A DNA stretch of 64,000 nt from Crambe crambe (GCA_963924555.1 OZ004587.1:3100001-3164000), one strand, 5' to 3'. Shown: positions 22,635 to 34,939, numbered from the stretch's first letter. Made by a program: numbers and translations. Notes: generated by a model from the letters alone, not told the origin.

Positions 22635-24606
22635 CTGTATTATTAATTACATTCTACTGCCTATATGATTATGTATAAAGCTTACTATATTGTCCAGAAT
22701 TAGCTAGCTAGTTCAAAGAATGAAGAATGCAAAAATCAAGTCCAGTGTTGTCAGCCAAAAGGTAGCTATAAGTTATCACACTAGCTCATAATAGTTATAA
22801 TAATTATTGATTTGACAAAAGGATCATGAAAATTCAGTGTTGGATAAAACATTTGAAGATAACAGTAGCTACTGATTCCATTGTCACTGCTGCACAACAG
22901 AACATGTTGGAGGTTCAGATAGCTAGCTAAAGTGAAACATGGTCAGGCTTCTTAATGACTACATAAAAAACTGAGTTCAGGAGATATTAATTTTAGACGT
23001 TCTAGCTACAGTGTATAACAGATTTTCAAAAATAAGGTTAGGTTCAACTATTGAGTAGCCCTAGGGCCCTAGTGTAGAATGTTCTATAGGACAATTTCTA
23101 CACTATGACACCGGCATAAAATGGACAGTTCTAGAGGTGCTGAACAAATTACTAGTTTAGCTGAGCTCGTAGTAAAAGATTGGGCTGTTGATCACTGCCA
23201 AGATTTATAACAACTACAAGCTTCTCAGATTCAGATCTTTTTAGCTTCTAATCAACAGCTAAGCTAGTAACTTGTTCACCATCTCTAGAGCTATCCATTT
23301 TGCCATTCAGACATTTTTTGGTTGTTGTTATTGATTTTTGTAACTTTTCTGGTTCCCTGCAATAACTGCTTACTCATGCATGTCCTGCATGTAGGTCTCT
23401 ATTTTTCAAAAAATAGTGACCAGTCACTATTAGGCCACTATTTATAGAATCCTAGTTTCCTGTCCAAGAAGACATCCACAAGTGCTGTGGGCGGGAGGTT
23501 ATTATAATTATTCTATTATTGTTTCGTTGTTTGTCTCAAAGATCCTGTCTTCATTATTCACCACGGGTTTTCCCAAAAAGAGCTGTTTGTAAAGCCAGAT
23601 TTACTGCGCGCATGAGCAGTGGCAGTAATAATATTTTTTGATGCAGTGACATTTTCAATACGCGGGCAGTGGACAGGAAACAATCATTCTATTAATAGTT
23701 GCCTTAATGTCATTTAGATACCTGACCACTGTAATCTGATGCACTATGCTATATAGTCAAAGAAAATTATGTGTAAAATTAGTAACTGTTGAGTATCAAT
23801 GAAGCACCCATGCAATGTATCAAGTATTCATTCCCAGTACACGCTTTGTCCTGTGTGGAGTCATGTAATTTAAGTAGCTACAAAATTATATGGAAGCCTC
23901 TCTGTTCAATTGAGGTAAAGCAGTGTTACAAACATTTTAACTATTTGCTCATAGCCCATGCATCTTTCATTATCAGTAAGTCCATTGCAATATGCACTAC
24001 TACAAGGAAACATGGATGCTAAATATTCCAGTGAGGTAAGTAATTTCAGTCGGTGTAATTCTGGTCACCTCAATTGAATCATGAAGCAAGAGAACTCCTG
24101 AAGCTAAGATGTAGCTACACTTAGCTACCTGCTACACTTGGCTACAACAGAAACTTATTCTGGATCAAGTGCTTATTCTCTTCTCCAGTTGCTTCCTTTC
24201 ATATCATAAGGTGTTGTGATTTTCACTTACAGCAAAGCCAATCAAGTAGCTGTACCTTCTCTTATTTTACCATACTATAAACTATAATCTTTTCCAAAAT
24301 CAGTGGGCAGAGTTTCAAACTAGAGTCATGCTAATTTCTTGCTTCCTAAACACCAACTAAAGCCCAGAGAGAGCAACAAGATACTAAAGCCTTTAGGGTA
24401 GCATAGATTGTTTATTATAAGCTTACAAACTACATGTAGATAAAAGCATACTTAGGCTGGAAATTAAGCCTACACCAGGGGAGTACCCCCAGATTATGCA
24501 ATTGATCATAGTAGGCTAGCATTAATAAACAACCTACCCCACCTACAGCTACAGATGAAGCGATAATCCTTGATGTGAATCCCTATGGCTACTAATTTTT
24601 CCACTC

Positions 24607-24634
24607 CCTCCCCCCCCCCCCCCCCCCCCCCCCC
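24607..24634. repeat. Poly-C tract
   Basis: A run of about 26 C in an otherwise AT-rich stretch. The proline-run ORF over it is an artefact. A comparable poly-G run lies at 27938-27960. Confidence 0.95.
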
Positions 24635-25059
24635 TTCACCAGTGTTGTACCGAAAATCCATTTTTATCAAAAATCAGGAAATTTTGAAAATTTGGCTTCC
24701 AGAGGTGCATCAAAAGTGGGCAATGCCCTGCCCCCATTCCTACACCCCTGTGTACGGGCCTGTGGCTACCAATGAAATATAGCTAAGTTACCACTGGCAT
24801 GCGTTTTTGACCGCTGGCTATTCCTTTTAGCTAAGTGGCTAGCTATGCCAGGTTTATTTTAACTTTAAGAGCAAAATTCCTTATTATAAAAGTTTAGTTA
24901 TTTTAGTAGCTATAGCTAGCTAGCGGACTACATCAACTGACCTTTTTAGAATTCTTCAAACCGACTAGACCTCGCAAATGACTGCAATTGCAATAAGCAA
25001 TTTCCGCCAGGATTGGCCACTCCTTATTGCGCATGCCCGTATTTGATATCGAGCTAAGT

Positions 25060-25640
25060 CATGACGTCAACTGTCCGTTGTCTGAAAGTTAACACTGCAG
25101 TATTCCTTGTCGTTGTGAGTATTGCAATGGGTCTTAGCTGCTTAAGACTTTGAGTATGCGGGATTGCTGGATTCCTGGCCAAGTATTGTTGCCCTTTTTT
25201 TGTTCATTTTATTTCCTCGCGCTCGGGGAATCGGGAGGGAAGTGCAGGCAGGAGTTTCTGTTGCGCTGGAGGCAGGCAGGAGAACTGGCCACAGCACAGG
25301 GGCAGCAGCAGCAGCAAGAATTTCAACAAAAGGATCAGAACGGAGTGCTTGGAGGTAGCGAATTAAAATTCCAAGCATCTGGAGATATAGCTAAAAGTAG
25401 TAATAATGGTAATACATAGCTCAGTAGCTTTTAGTGTGAGTGCACAGCTGATTCAGCAGACGATTGAGCTAGCCCGGTGTAGTTCTTCGGTCATCAGTTC
25501 AGAAGCGAACGTGACCATGAACGATGCAGAGGAACCAGAGCTCAGCGAGTCTGGTCCTCAAGAAGCACTTTTAAAGTTTGGATTCATTAATGGAACAGAG
25601 AAAGGGCATAGCAAAATTGAATGGCTATAAAACAGAGGAT
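25060..25640 (+). other. GC-richer island with possible exons
   Basis: Base composition rises here against the AT-rich surroundings. Two plus-strand open stretches occur. The first is 25150-25408, with a CAG/CAA-rich part encoding QGQQQQQEFQQ, ending at a GTAATA donor-like site. The second is 25450-25629, after a GTGCACAG acceptor-like site, encoding ARCSSSVISSEANVTMNDAE and then EPELSESG. The frames do not join across the proposed intron. It may be a promoter/first-exon remnant; no product is assigned. Confidence 0.25.
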
Positions 25641-25924
25641 GTCAAAAATGAGGTGACCTATATTACTCTTTGGCTAGAACACTGATTCTTATACTGATAT
25701 CGAACGGCTATGACTTCCAATTTTAACATAGTCTGAAGGAAATAAGAAAAAAAATGTGGCATAAATCAAAGTTGTGGGGCATAAAACTAGTCACTTTTCA
25801 AAAAGTAGGAAGTATGCTTCCTACAAAAGTGCAGATATGTGTAAAGTTTCCCACAAAATTGAAGAGGAATGAGCGTCTCTAGCACTTGGATAAAAGTGAA
25901 ATTAGACTGATCCACCAGTAGCAT

Positions 25925-26112
25925 ATTGGAACATTTCCTCCACACACAAAATGTTGGAACACTTCATGCACACACAAAGTGTTGGACAGTTCCTGCATAC
26001 ACAAAATGCTGGAACAGTTCCAGCAGACACAAAGTGCCGGAACACTTCCTGCACACACTGCTGCTCCAAAGTGCTGGAACAGTTCCTGCACACATTGCCG
26101 CTCCAAGTGCTG
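25925..26112. repeat. Minisatellite, unit about 27 bp
   Basis: Six to seven imperfect units of the form TGGAACAGTTCCTGCACACA followed by CAAAGTGC run head to tail. Several of the units contain the palindrome GGAACAGTTCC or a variant. ORFs in both directions read as Cys/Ser-rich repeats and are artefacts. Confidence 0.85.
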
Positions 26113-26179
26113 TAAAGAAGAACAGTGGTGATGAGACAGTGGTGCCTAGCAATAACTATTAGCCTTATACTTATGTTTA

Positions 26180-28330
26180 CAACATCTGCATTCGGATTTG
26201 ACGTCCATCTAAGAAAAAGAATGCTGTAGACACTACATCTCTACAAGACATTCGGTTGTATGGCTTGGCTTTGAACTGACTAAGAAGGGGGCCCAAGTCC
26301 TACAAGCAAACATGCACTAGCTATAGCTATAGCTATATATCTTCCCGATATTATATACAATGTTGTGTAATATTATAGTGGTAGCTATGTGCCTTGTCCC
26401 ACTTCCTGCATTAATTTTAAACTTCCTATATCTAGGCTAAATTTCCTGCATTTAGCCTTTTTTTCATTTCCTTCAGACTATGTTTTTGTGTAGAACCACA
26501 TATCCAAAGTGGTCTTGTATAATTATTGTGACCCATTATATGGAACCAGACCAAGTGTACTCTTTCTCACCATTATATATTTACTAGCTAAAAGGATAAG
26601 TACACTGAACTTGTAGTTTGGAGTATTTAAAGTGAGTAGGTATATAGCTATGGGGATGAAACAAATCATAGAAGCAGTTGTAACTAGTTCGACATGTGTA
26701 TATCTTCCTGCTGTATAATCTTTGTGATTTTGCATCATTCAGAGATGCATATACTTATTGTTAATTCTCTTGCATGATTTGCAAAACCCTTTGTTGGCTA
26801 CATATTCTAGTTAGAACTCAGGGAGAAGAGTTACAATATTGAAATCATGCATAAAGTTGCTTGGCTGTCAAAGTGGGTGTACCCACAATTGGAATACACA
26901 ATAATTATGATCTCACCATGTTGCTTTATGTGTAGGAAATTGCATAGCTATGTACATCACAGTTCTTTCAGGTAGCTAGATGAATAGCTAAAACTCACCA
27001 GAAGAAGAGACCCTAGACATTGCTTAGCCCCTTATTGCATTTAATGTAAGATATGCACCTTATTGCAAGAATGAGAGTAGTAATAGGCTAGTTATATAAT
27101 TGGGTCTAGCTATGTTGGACCACCCAGTCTCCAACAGAAATTGACCTAAATTCTGGTAAGAGTTGATACGCTGTACTGTAAGTATAAAGCACTCAAACAT
27201 AGCGTAAGTCTCGCAAGCCAGACCCCTTACCCACCCACCAGCACGCGCAAAGGGTCTGCCTATCGATATATCATGTCATAGCGTACCTTTGACAATGAAA
27301 TAGGTAAAGGGTAGCTAGGGCTGATTTTCAAGAAAAAAACTTGATAAACTAACTTCAAGCTTACTTATCAAAATTTTCTGCCAGAGACATCCAACTGATT
27401 GCTTAACCCCTTGCTATGCATGCGCATCGGGGCAATCACTTTCAAAGCTCCACTCTGACTCAATCATGACCAACCTCCTCTCATCTCTTGTCATCTTCAC
27501 ATAGGTGCTGCAAAGACAATAAAATCAGCTAAGTCATCTTATGTCACCATAATTATTCAATGCCCAGAAGAATGGATGTGGTCAATATTCTACACTAAAT
27601 AATTCCACTTTCATGGCTATTGCTTGCTTCACATTTTTTGGCCTATAAACGATTGTGCTCTGTACAAGAGGGGAAACATCAACCCCATCATTAAATTTTT
27701 TGCTGGTATTAGAAGAAATTTTGGAACCATAAAGAAAAAAACCCACCTGAAATCAGAATTGGGATGTAGGACTAGAACTTCAAGGTTCTTGGGTTTCTAC
27801 GCTTAAAGCCTTAAAAGGAAATAGCCAAAAATGCTTAAATTCATAATACTTAGAAGTATTTTTAAATGCTTGGATCCTAAAAATATACTACTTAGAAATA
27901 TTTTTTGTCCTAAAACTCTTTCTTTTGGCAATATCTTGGGGGGGGGGGGGGGGGGGGGGGAAGCTGGGTCAGTTTGGGGGGGAAGTTGAGCTATTTGGAG
28001 GGGAAGTTTCCCCTGCACCCCCCTCCTTAGATGAAACCCTGAAAATGTTCTTATATAACTACGCTTGTTATCTAGACAATGCATACGCCTATGGATATTA
28101 TGTTACCATGTCAATAGCATGTCATTATATAAACACTATTTCCTTAAGGCTGATTTAAGGTCGAAACAGTGGTTTATTTCATAAGCTAATTTATGAGAAC
28201 TAATTCTATTGAATTTTTTATCATATTAGCTGAGAAAAATAAGCAGAGTTTGGATATAATTCAAATGCCCTTCAAAATAAAACCATATCTAGGAACCTGA
28301 GACAACACACAGTAACAGCTACACAGTTAA
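26180..28330. other. Downstream flank of the intact beta-helix gene
   Basis: No gene is recognised. The part from about 26900 to 26980 resembles 51500-51570, and about 27440-27760 resembles 6640-7030, so this flank was duplicated with the gene family. A poly-G run is at 27938-27960. The right half of a MITE seen complete at 33548-33796 lies at about 27960-28042 (ending TAGATGAAACCCTG). Confidence 0.55.
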
Positions 28331-28339
28331 ACTTAAAAA

Positions 28340-31300
28340 TCATGTGCAAGGTTCTTCAATCAATGATTCCCGTAGGTTAATGACTGAGTGTGTTACATAT
28401 CTGGGGTCTGAAGGAGGAACAAGTGGAGCTCTTTCAGCATCACTCACATTAAATCTCCTTATAAAATAGGCTAATTTTGAAGTGAATTTAAGCCACACTG
28501 TTGATTTGGCAATGTACAGGAGATGGAAATGATAATAGATAATCCCTACCATGATCACAAATACCATTCCAACAAGTGAATAAACCAGTGCCAAAGAGTT
28601 TATTTTGTTGGATGTTGCAGCTGAGAGAATAATCAGGTTCAAGTAGACCAAAGCTTCTATGGCATTGACATAAAAACTCTTATAAATTTTGACAGAGAAC
28701 CAAGCAATGACTATTAAAGCAGTAAATGTTGTGATGATGGCTAGAAGGCTATTGTCAGTTCCTCCAATTGAATCAAATGAGAAAATGATGTAGAGAGCAC
28801 AGCGAACCAACAGAAGGAGACCAGTCCAGTAACGTGTGTGTTTCTCATAGGGAGCATAGTAGGAGTCTAGTAGTGGCTTCATCCTAATCATGAACCAATG
28901 GATGCATCTATTCTCTGAGAAATAATAGAGCTTGTAACCCAAAAGAAGAAAGATGGTGTAAGGAAGAAAGAAGAAAGCAATGAATATGGAGCCGACTACT
29001 GCTAGTATCAGGTGCTGTGACTTCAAGTAATGTATATTAGCATCCTTAAACCATGCACTGACTTTCTTATTATCCGGGTACTCCAATTGTACTGAAGAGA
29101 AAATTTCAATGAGAGTTTTCAATATTTTAGTATAGGACATGAGTAATAGAGTAGCCAGGACAGCTATAGGGTTGGACCCTATTAATTTAGTAATAAAGGT
29201 GGAGTACCTACTTGTAATGATTATCAAGCTTAGCAAGATCCAGATGTAGATAGGAAAGACAAATTGGAGCCAAGTATGTGCATATGCGTCCATTCCATGA
29301 TAGAAGCAGGTTGATATGCCAAGGTCTAGATTCATCCAGGCTATAAACACTGTTAAGACATTGATGTCTGGCTTGAGAAATAAGATGGTTTTGTTGGCCT
29401 GCACGATGTTAGCATAGAGTATAATGCTGTTTATCATTCCAGTGGCCACTGTCAGTCTGAGGATGGAGAGGAAGGCAGCTAGAATAATTCCAGCAGCAGC
29501 AAAAGCAATCAAAAGAAGTATGTAGTTGTTAGAACACTTTTGACACCTAGAATTACCAAGCATGAGGCTGTGATTGGTAGCACAAGCTCCACAAAGTTTT
29601 CCACTGTGATTGAAGTCACACTGAACATCTGGTTGTCTCAAAGTGAAGTTAACATCAACAGTCTTGCAGTAGTCGATTGGACATGACCGATATAAAATCA
29701 AGCCTTGGTAACTGCCATTACTGAAGTGTGCAGTACCTACCCAAAATTTAGAGCCATTTTTTCTGGTTATGTAGTTTTCTTCATCATACACAGTGCATTC
29801 TGCATCATACATTTGGAGTCGTTCTTCACATACACATTGATCAAGTGATTTAGCGAATCCATATGGACAATGTAGAAAGATTACTTCAATATTGGCTACA
29901 GCCAGTCCTGTATCTCGACAAGTTTTATCTGGATAAAGCTTCATCACCTCCTTTTCTTCAGTAGAATACATGTTATAGGATAAAGTGGTACAGTTTGCTG
30001 TGAGATTTCTTGTATTCTGGTTCAGTCCTAGTCTTGCTGTTTTCCCCACTTCAGTTATTAATGCTGGTGCAGTGATAGTGTTTCCTTGTGATAATGCCAG
30101 AACAGACACATTAAATCTGCAGCCTCTGATGGTGGATATACTTCTATTTTCTAAACAGTTATATTCAAGATCATTTCTACAAAAGCATAATGTAAATGCT
30201 TCAGATGATATTGTATTAGTTCCATTGGTGCCATTTGGTTCAATATGGAGGATGTGATAGTCCATTACTATATTGTAAAGTAAGTCATACTGGACTATAT
30301 TTTCATGAGTATCAATAACATGACACTTGTCCATTAGACCTCCATAAATGAACTGTCCATCAATGCCAGCTGAATCATTGTATGAATGTATTTCATAAAG
30401 AGTGGACTTGCTGCTTTGACTGAATTTGAAGTTTTCTAATTCTAGAAAACAATCTGGAAGTGAGGTTAAAACTTCCTCCTTTTGACCATAGTGTTTTGCA
30501 ACAAAGTTGCACTGAAAGTAATTAATGTTGTCCATATGAAATATAGCACCACCATAATATTTAGCACTGTTGTGTAGCATGATAATTGATGAATTTTGCT
30601 TCAAAATTACATTTGAGTCTCTCAAATACATGGCTCCTCCCATCTCTCCCCAGTTGGACTCGAAAGTGGTGATTTCACAAATAGTGATGCAGCTTCTTCC
30701 TGTTAAAGAAATTGCTCCACCATAACAAGAAGTGCAGTTGTTATTCTTAAAGAAGACGGATCCATTCAACAGTAATTCTGTATGCACTGTTCCCAGAATA
30801 GCTCCACCACCTTCAGTCGTAGCATTGTTATTAACAAAAATTGTGACTCCAGAGAATATGAAAGCTACTCTTACTAATCCAGCAACAGCTCCACCTTCTA
30901 CTTCAGCATAGTTTCCTTCAAAGAGTGTGTGACCAGTGAAGGATACCAATGATGCTTCTGCTGTTATTGCTCCACCAACAGATCCGTTATTTTTACTCAT
31001 CGTCGTATTTCCGATAAAGCTAACAGTGCTTCTGTAAATGAATATGGCAGTCCCTGAATTACCTGTAACAGTGATGTTGTGGTATGTTACTCTTGTCAAT
31101 TTAGTAACTACGGCTCCACCAGTATGTGAAGCTGAGTTGTTGATGAAGTTTGCTGACAATGCAGTACATTTGCACTGTTCAAAGTAAATGCTACCAGCTT
31201 CTACTGCAAAATTGTTACTAAATTTGTTATTTTTACTGAACAGTTCTGATTGAGATGCATAAATGGCACCTCCTCTGTCCTTTGCACTATTTCCAATGAA

Positions 31301-31888
31301 GAGATTTCCATTTAAAGTGATGTTACTATTATCTGTTATAAGCATAGCTCCACCATTGTATGCTGTGTTTCCAATAAAGTTGCAGTTTTCAATAGTGACA
31401 TTAGAGTGATTCAAATATACTGCTCTCATTGAGCATTGAGCTTGATCATTTTGAAATTTCACATCAAGAAACAAAAATTTATTGCCATTAATGATACTCA
31501 GAACTGATGAGTTTTTCTGTGTTCCACCAGTAAATGCTAACGTCATACCTTGAAGTGTTAAATTTGAAACATCTTCGCATTGAATGGCCACATTAATCTT
31601 GCACAGTGCAGAATCAGCACTTCTTCCTTTGAGAATAATACTACACACATTTCTAAGGAGGATAGTAGTGCGAGTACTATGCACTCCATCTAAGAATAGA
31701 AAAGTAGATCCGGTAGTGAAGTATTGGCTTTGCTCTGCAGCGTACTGGTTTAGAGTGAGACATGGTAGACTGTTACAGCTTGCAGATAAATTATCTGGCT
31801 TCACATAATAAATATTTACTAAAGAAGCATTCAGCACTAGTGCCAGTATTGTCACAAGCTTCAAAGCAAACATGATTGATAACCTCAA
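28340..31888 (-). CDS. Large secreted/membrane beta-helix protein with about ten TM helices (POMP-like)
   Basis: A single uninterrupted 1182-codon frame. It starts with a signal peptide (MRLSIMFALKLVTILALVLN). Residues about 60-460 form a parallel beta-helix-like region with nine GGA(I/V/M) motifs alternating with FxxN motifs (for example FIGNSAKDRGGAI and FESNWGEMGGAMYL), the hallmark of chlamydial-type polymorphic outer membrane repeats. There are many NxS/T glycosylation sites. A cysteine-rich segment with CGAC and CQKC precedes about ten hydrophobic segments from residue 789 to about 1120. A cytosolic tail (DAERAPLVPPSDPRYVTHSV to EEPCT) ends it. The likely site is the plasma membrane, with the helix outside. 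Its function is unknown; adhesion or recognition are only guesses. Three decayed relatives lie in the window at 7080-8560, 48180-49137 and 52080-55737. Confidence 0.9.
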   Translation of the reverse strand: MRLSIMFALKLVTILALVLNASLVNIYYVKPDNLSASCNSLPCLTLNQYAAEQSQYFTTGSTFLFLDGVHSTRTTILLRNVCSIILKGRSADSALCKINVAIQCEDVSNLTLQGMTLAFTGGTQKNSSVLSIINGNKFLFLDVKFQNDQAQCSMRAVYLNHSNVTIENCNFIGNTAYNGGAMLITDNSNITLNGNLFIGNSAKDRGGAIYASQSELFSKNNKFSNNFAVEAGSIYFEQCKCTALSANFINNSASHTGGAVVTKLTRVTYHNITVTGNSGTAIFIYRSTVSFIGNTTMSKNNGSVGGAITAEASLVSFTGHTLFEGNYAEVEGGAVAGLVRVAFIFSGVTIFVNNNATTEGGGAILGTVHTELLLNGSVFFKNNNCTSCYGGAISLTGRSCITICEITTFESNWGEMGGAMYLRDSNVILKQNSSIIMLHNSAKYYGGAIFHMDNINYFQCNFVAKHYGQKEEVLTSLPDCFLELENFKFSQSSKSTLYEIHSYNDSAGIDGQFIYGGLMDKCHVIDTHENIVQYDLLYNIVMDYHILHIEPNGTNGTNTISSEAFTLCFCRNDLEYNCLENRSISTIRGCRFNVSVLALSQGNTITAPALITEVGKTARLGLNQNTRNLTANCTTLSYNMYSTEEKEVMKLYPDKTCRDTGLAVANIEVIFLHCPYGFAKSLDQCVCEERLQMYDAECTVYDEENYITRKNGSKFWVGTAHFSNGSYQGLILYRSCPIDYCKTVDVNFTLRQPDVQCDFNHSGKLCGACATNHSLMLGNSRCQKCSNNYILLLIAFAAAGIILAAFLSILRLTVATGMINSIILYANIVQANKTILFLKPDINVLTVFIAWMNLDLGISTCFYHGMDAYAHTWLQFVFPIYIWILLSLIIITSRYSTFITKLIGSNPIAVLATLLLMSYTKILKTLIEIFSSVQLEYPDNKKVSAWFKDANIHYLKSQHLILAVVGSIFIAFFFLPYTIFLLLGYKLYYFSENRCIHWFMIRMKPLLDSYYAPYEKHTRYWTGLLLLVRCALYIIFSFDSIGGTDNSLLAIITTFTALIVIAWFSVKIYKSFYVNAIEALVYLNLIILSAATSNKINSLALVYSLVGMVFVIMVGIIYYHFHLLYIAKSTVWLKFTSKLAYFIRRFNVSDAERAPLVPPSDPRYVTHSVINLRESLIEEPCT

Positions 31889-31899
31889 AATCTCACACT

Positions 31900-33480
31900 A
31901 ACCAAAGAGCAACAGACTTTATAGCTACAAGCTATACACCCAAAAATAACTTCAATACTACATAATATTTTACAAAACAAATTACAGTTTGTTTATTTAT
32001 CAAATAAAGCATGTAACTTATTCATTCAGTTACCTTACAAACACTAGTTAATTGTGGGAACTGAAAGGTCTAAGAAATGCAAAAGGTAAACATTATCATT
32101 ATGCAAACAGTCTAGCTCTATAGTTGTTTGTCTTGCTGAAAAACTTGATATAATTAAGAAATTCAAACTGCTAGCATTCAGGGAACTACTGGTAGCTATA
32201 TGTAATAATTATTATATATAGCAATGATAAATAGCAGTAAGTTGAGCACTAAAAAGTGAAGGTGCAAAAGTGATGGTCAGCTGACTCCTACATTTCAAAA
32301 TGACAAGGGTTGCTTTATATGCTTAAAAAGTTAGAGCAGAATCTGCATATGTCAGATACAGCGAAACTTTATGGTGGTGGTCTTTTACAGAGGTCAAAAT
32401 CAATGGTACCAGCACTAGCTATATACAACCAAGTGATCTAGAAAGAGAGGTGGTCTCTGAATAGAGTGATTTCTTAATACATATCGCTATAAGATGACTG
32501 GCCTTTCACTGGTGACTTAACTTCCCTCTGACAGATATTGAACGATCCCTTTCTTATAGCAATTAGCTAACATCACACAGAAACTTGCTGGAGTTCCACA
32601 CACTTCCATTATGCTTATACAGTACAGATTTTCTTCTAAATAATCTACAATACATCTTAACTATACTATAAATGTGCATAATTATGTGGGTATGAATAGC
32701 TATATGCACACCATTAATTTATATATTCAATTTGGAAATGAATAACTCTAGAGTTTCAGGCTTTCCTCTGCATGTTCCACATTACCATCTTTAGGCATAC
32801 CCCCTTGGCTAAACTTCTACCAAGAAATATAGTTTAAACAGTGAAAATGAAACTGTTTCTTAGTGGGTATGCGGGTAAATATATATTGTATATGCGAATT
32901 CCTAAGTAAGATTGATTAGAATATTCAATTTGGAAATAACTCTACTAGCTATCTCAAAGAGTTTCAGGCTTTCCTTGTGTTCCACATTGCCATGTTTAGT
33001 AAACAACAAAAATGAAACTGTTTTTCAATTGTAATTTGTAAAAACAACTGACTGCATGTAGGTTACATGCATCACTTGTGCATTGGTTGTGAGCTGGTGC
33101 TATGAATACCTTACCAGAGAAATTTACAGTTTATTGGGCATTCAAGCATCTGAAAACAGAAACTGTTTGCTTTATAAAAATTAATGTAAGCAAATCAAAT
33201 TGACGTCCCATCCTCCCATTCAGTAAGAAAGGGATCAAGGGCTAGTAGTATCAGAGCACTCTCTATGTAGGGATGACCTATGACCCTCCATAACAAAATG
33301 AAGTTGGATTTTCTCAGAAAACAGTAAGTTGTAGCTGCTATGACTGCTTACACTGTATTTTATGTACATTCTTATCATGCAGGAGAGTTTGGAGGCTGAA
33401 AGACTACGAGCTGGAGAAAAATTGGGCCGCGCTATAGCTATATTCTATAATATGAATGTGTAGCATTTTACCCCGACCAG
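31900..33480. repeat. Upstream flank of the intact beta-helix gene, duplicated
   Basis: Collinear with 49138-50300. Shared blocks include 32270-32320 with 49148-49215, 32700-33020 with 49560-49870, and 33030-33300 with 49890-50140. The promoter of the intact gene is expected within the first few hundred bases, but no defined element is seen. No ORF is supported. Confidence 0.65.
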
Positions 33481-33547
33481 TGTGGCATTGAAAGCAAAGC
33501 AATTATCTTAACTGCCATGGCTGGCTGTGAGTGTCTCTGGCGGAACA

Positions 33548-33796
33548 CAGGGTTTCATCTAGGAATTTCACCTTGGGAGGGAAGCTCATCAATCAAATGG
33601 CCTGAGGGTGTAGGAGGGGGATGTTCGTGCAAAGTGCGATGGCAAAAATGCCCTTAATTGCTCCCTTTGGTGATGACATGTAACAACCTGTGGTCACCAA
33701 AGGGAGTAGCCTTGGGGGAAAGTTGGTTAGTTTAGGGGAGAAGATTGAGGGTTTGGGGGGAAGCTTCCCCTGCACCCCCCAGTAGATGAAACCCTG
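33548..33796. mobile_element. MITE, about 250 bp
   Basis: CAGGGTTTCATCTA at the left end pairs with TAGATGAAACCCTG at the right end. The interior is G-rich near the right end (GGGGGGAAGCTTCCCCTGCA). A partial copy lies at about 27940-28042. Confidence 0.7.
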
Positions 33797-33799
33797 GAA

Positions 33800-34030
33800 C
33801 ATCTCTACTCGGAGAGTTCTGTCAGTGCAGCGATCTCTGCTTGCTGCCAACAAGTTGGGCTATCAAGCAAGCAAGATTTAGAGCTTTGTTTCGGGAAGCA
33901 TTGTGTGTCTTCCAACAGGTAGGTTGGACTACAAGACCTTTCTTGGCACTTCACTTGGCCATGCTACGCCTGAGTACAGCTATGATCTCAGCTGATTTTT
34001 AATTGTGTGTGCACACGTACGCACATGTGG
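33800..34030. repeat. Interspersed repeat, copy 2 of 3
   Basis: The same core as at 5550-5760 and 42850-43040 (GCTGCCAACAAGTTGG, CTTTGTTTCGGGAAGCATTG, CTTCCAACAGGTAGGT), shorter and frameshifted. Confidence 0.7.
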
Positions 34031-34039
34031 TAAATTACT

Positions 34040-34930
34040 AGAGATGCTCGTTTAGCATTAGTTGGGCGAGCGAGCAGCCAGTGGTCATTTCAATGTACTC
34101 CTTCCTCACTTATGATTATATAGCCTCAACAATGACTTTGTTTTCAATATCTATTCAGGTTAACTGACTTGGTACATTCCCAGTTAGCATCAGAGAGTGT
34201 TGCGGGCCAGGGACAAGGATCCCAGAATACATGGTAGCCTATCTCTCGGGAATAGCGTCTTAAGAGACATTTTCCGTCATCTTAAGATTTGCCATTTTGG
34301 GGACGGTTCAGGTGCAAAAATGGCATAAAAGCACCATGAACCCACTCAGCTCCACTCCATCTCCTGTAGAATAGGTTGCACATTGTAATAAGCTATATAT
34401 AATTATAGTCCAGATTAATGTGATATCCTGTGGTTTTTGTTTTTTTTTGTTTTTGTTTTTTTTTCCCCTCAAAATTTATTTGGAGGGAGTGAAGAGCTAT
34501 ATAGCTAGCTATAAATATTTTATACACATGGACCTAAAATTAATGGTATCTGCCCATGACAGCTAGAGAATTACCAGCTGAAGCTGCACTCAAACTGCAG
34601 AGCTGGCATGCACTGCATGCTCTGCACAATCAGAAACACACTGCCCATTAAAATTTTTTCCCCACATTTTTTTCCCCGAAATACTAGGTAATGATGAAAC
34701 AAACAAACAAACAAAAAAAAAACTACAGCAACACAAAACAAAAAAAAAAGGCTGGCTATTATAAAAGACCGTCCAGTTTAGGGGATAGGGTTGGCTGGCG
34801 GTGCAGCCATAGACTTGCATTCCCGCGTGCACCACAGAGCATTAAAACTTCAAAATTCAAAACTTCAAAACTTCAAAATTTCATTGTAAAGCCCGCAAGG
34901 GATACATACAGAGAGAACATAATGTGAAAT
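34040..34930. other. Intergenic with A- and T-rich runs
   Basis: Homopolymer-rich (TTTTTTTTGTTTTTGTTTTT near 34440-34465 and AAACAAACAAAC near 34700). No gene is recognised. A short CTTCAAAA direct repeat is at 34848-34880. Confidence 0.5.
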
Positions 34931-34939
34931 AACCAGGCT

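Larger units (their letters stand above)
20580..25000. repeat. Segmental duplication unit 2 (partner 1.7-5.25 kb)
   Basis: Collinear with 1709-5250 in blocks. It contains a local direct duplication: about 21588-21760 is repeated at about 21827-22000 (CATAAAATTACACCAAAGC through GGCAGATG). A GT microsatellite and a fold-back element are listed separately. A cluster of GTAGAATGTCC-like motifs occurs at 22290-22370 and near 23070-23120. No gene is recognised. Confidence 0.65.

Noticed and set aside
27938-27960. Poly-G run as a functional G-quadruplex element
   Set aside because: It is a homopolymer inside a MITE fragment; no conserved spacing, and it could include sequencing error in run length.
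29985-30257. 90-aa plus-strand ORF inside the beta-helix gene
   Set aside because: It is antisense to the intact 1182-codon frame. The related plus-strand ORF at 48349-48531 does not keep its frame.
28340-31888. Bacterial (chlamydial-type) contamination as the source of the POMP-like gene
   Set aside because: The C-terminus is polytopic and not a beta-barrel. Flanks and decayed copies are embedded in the same AT-rich, intron- and MITE-bearing DNA, and neighbouring genes are spliced.
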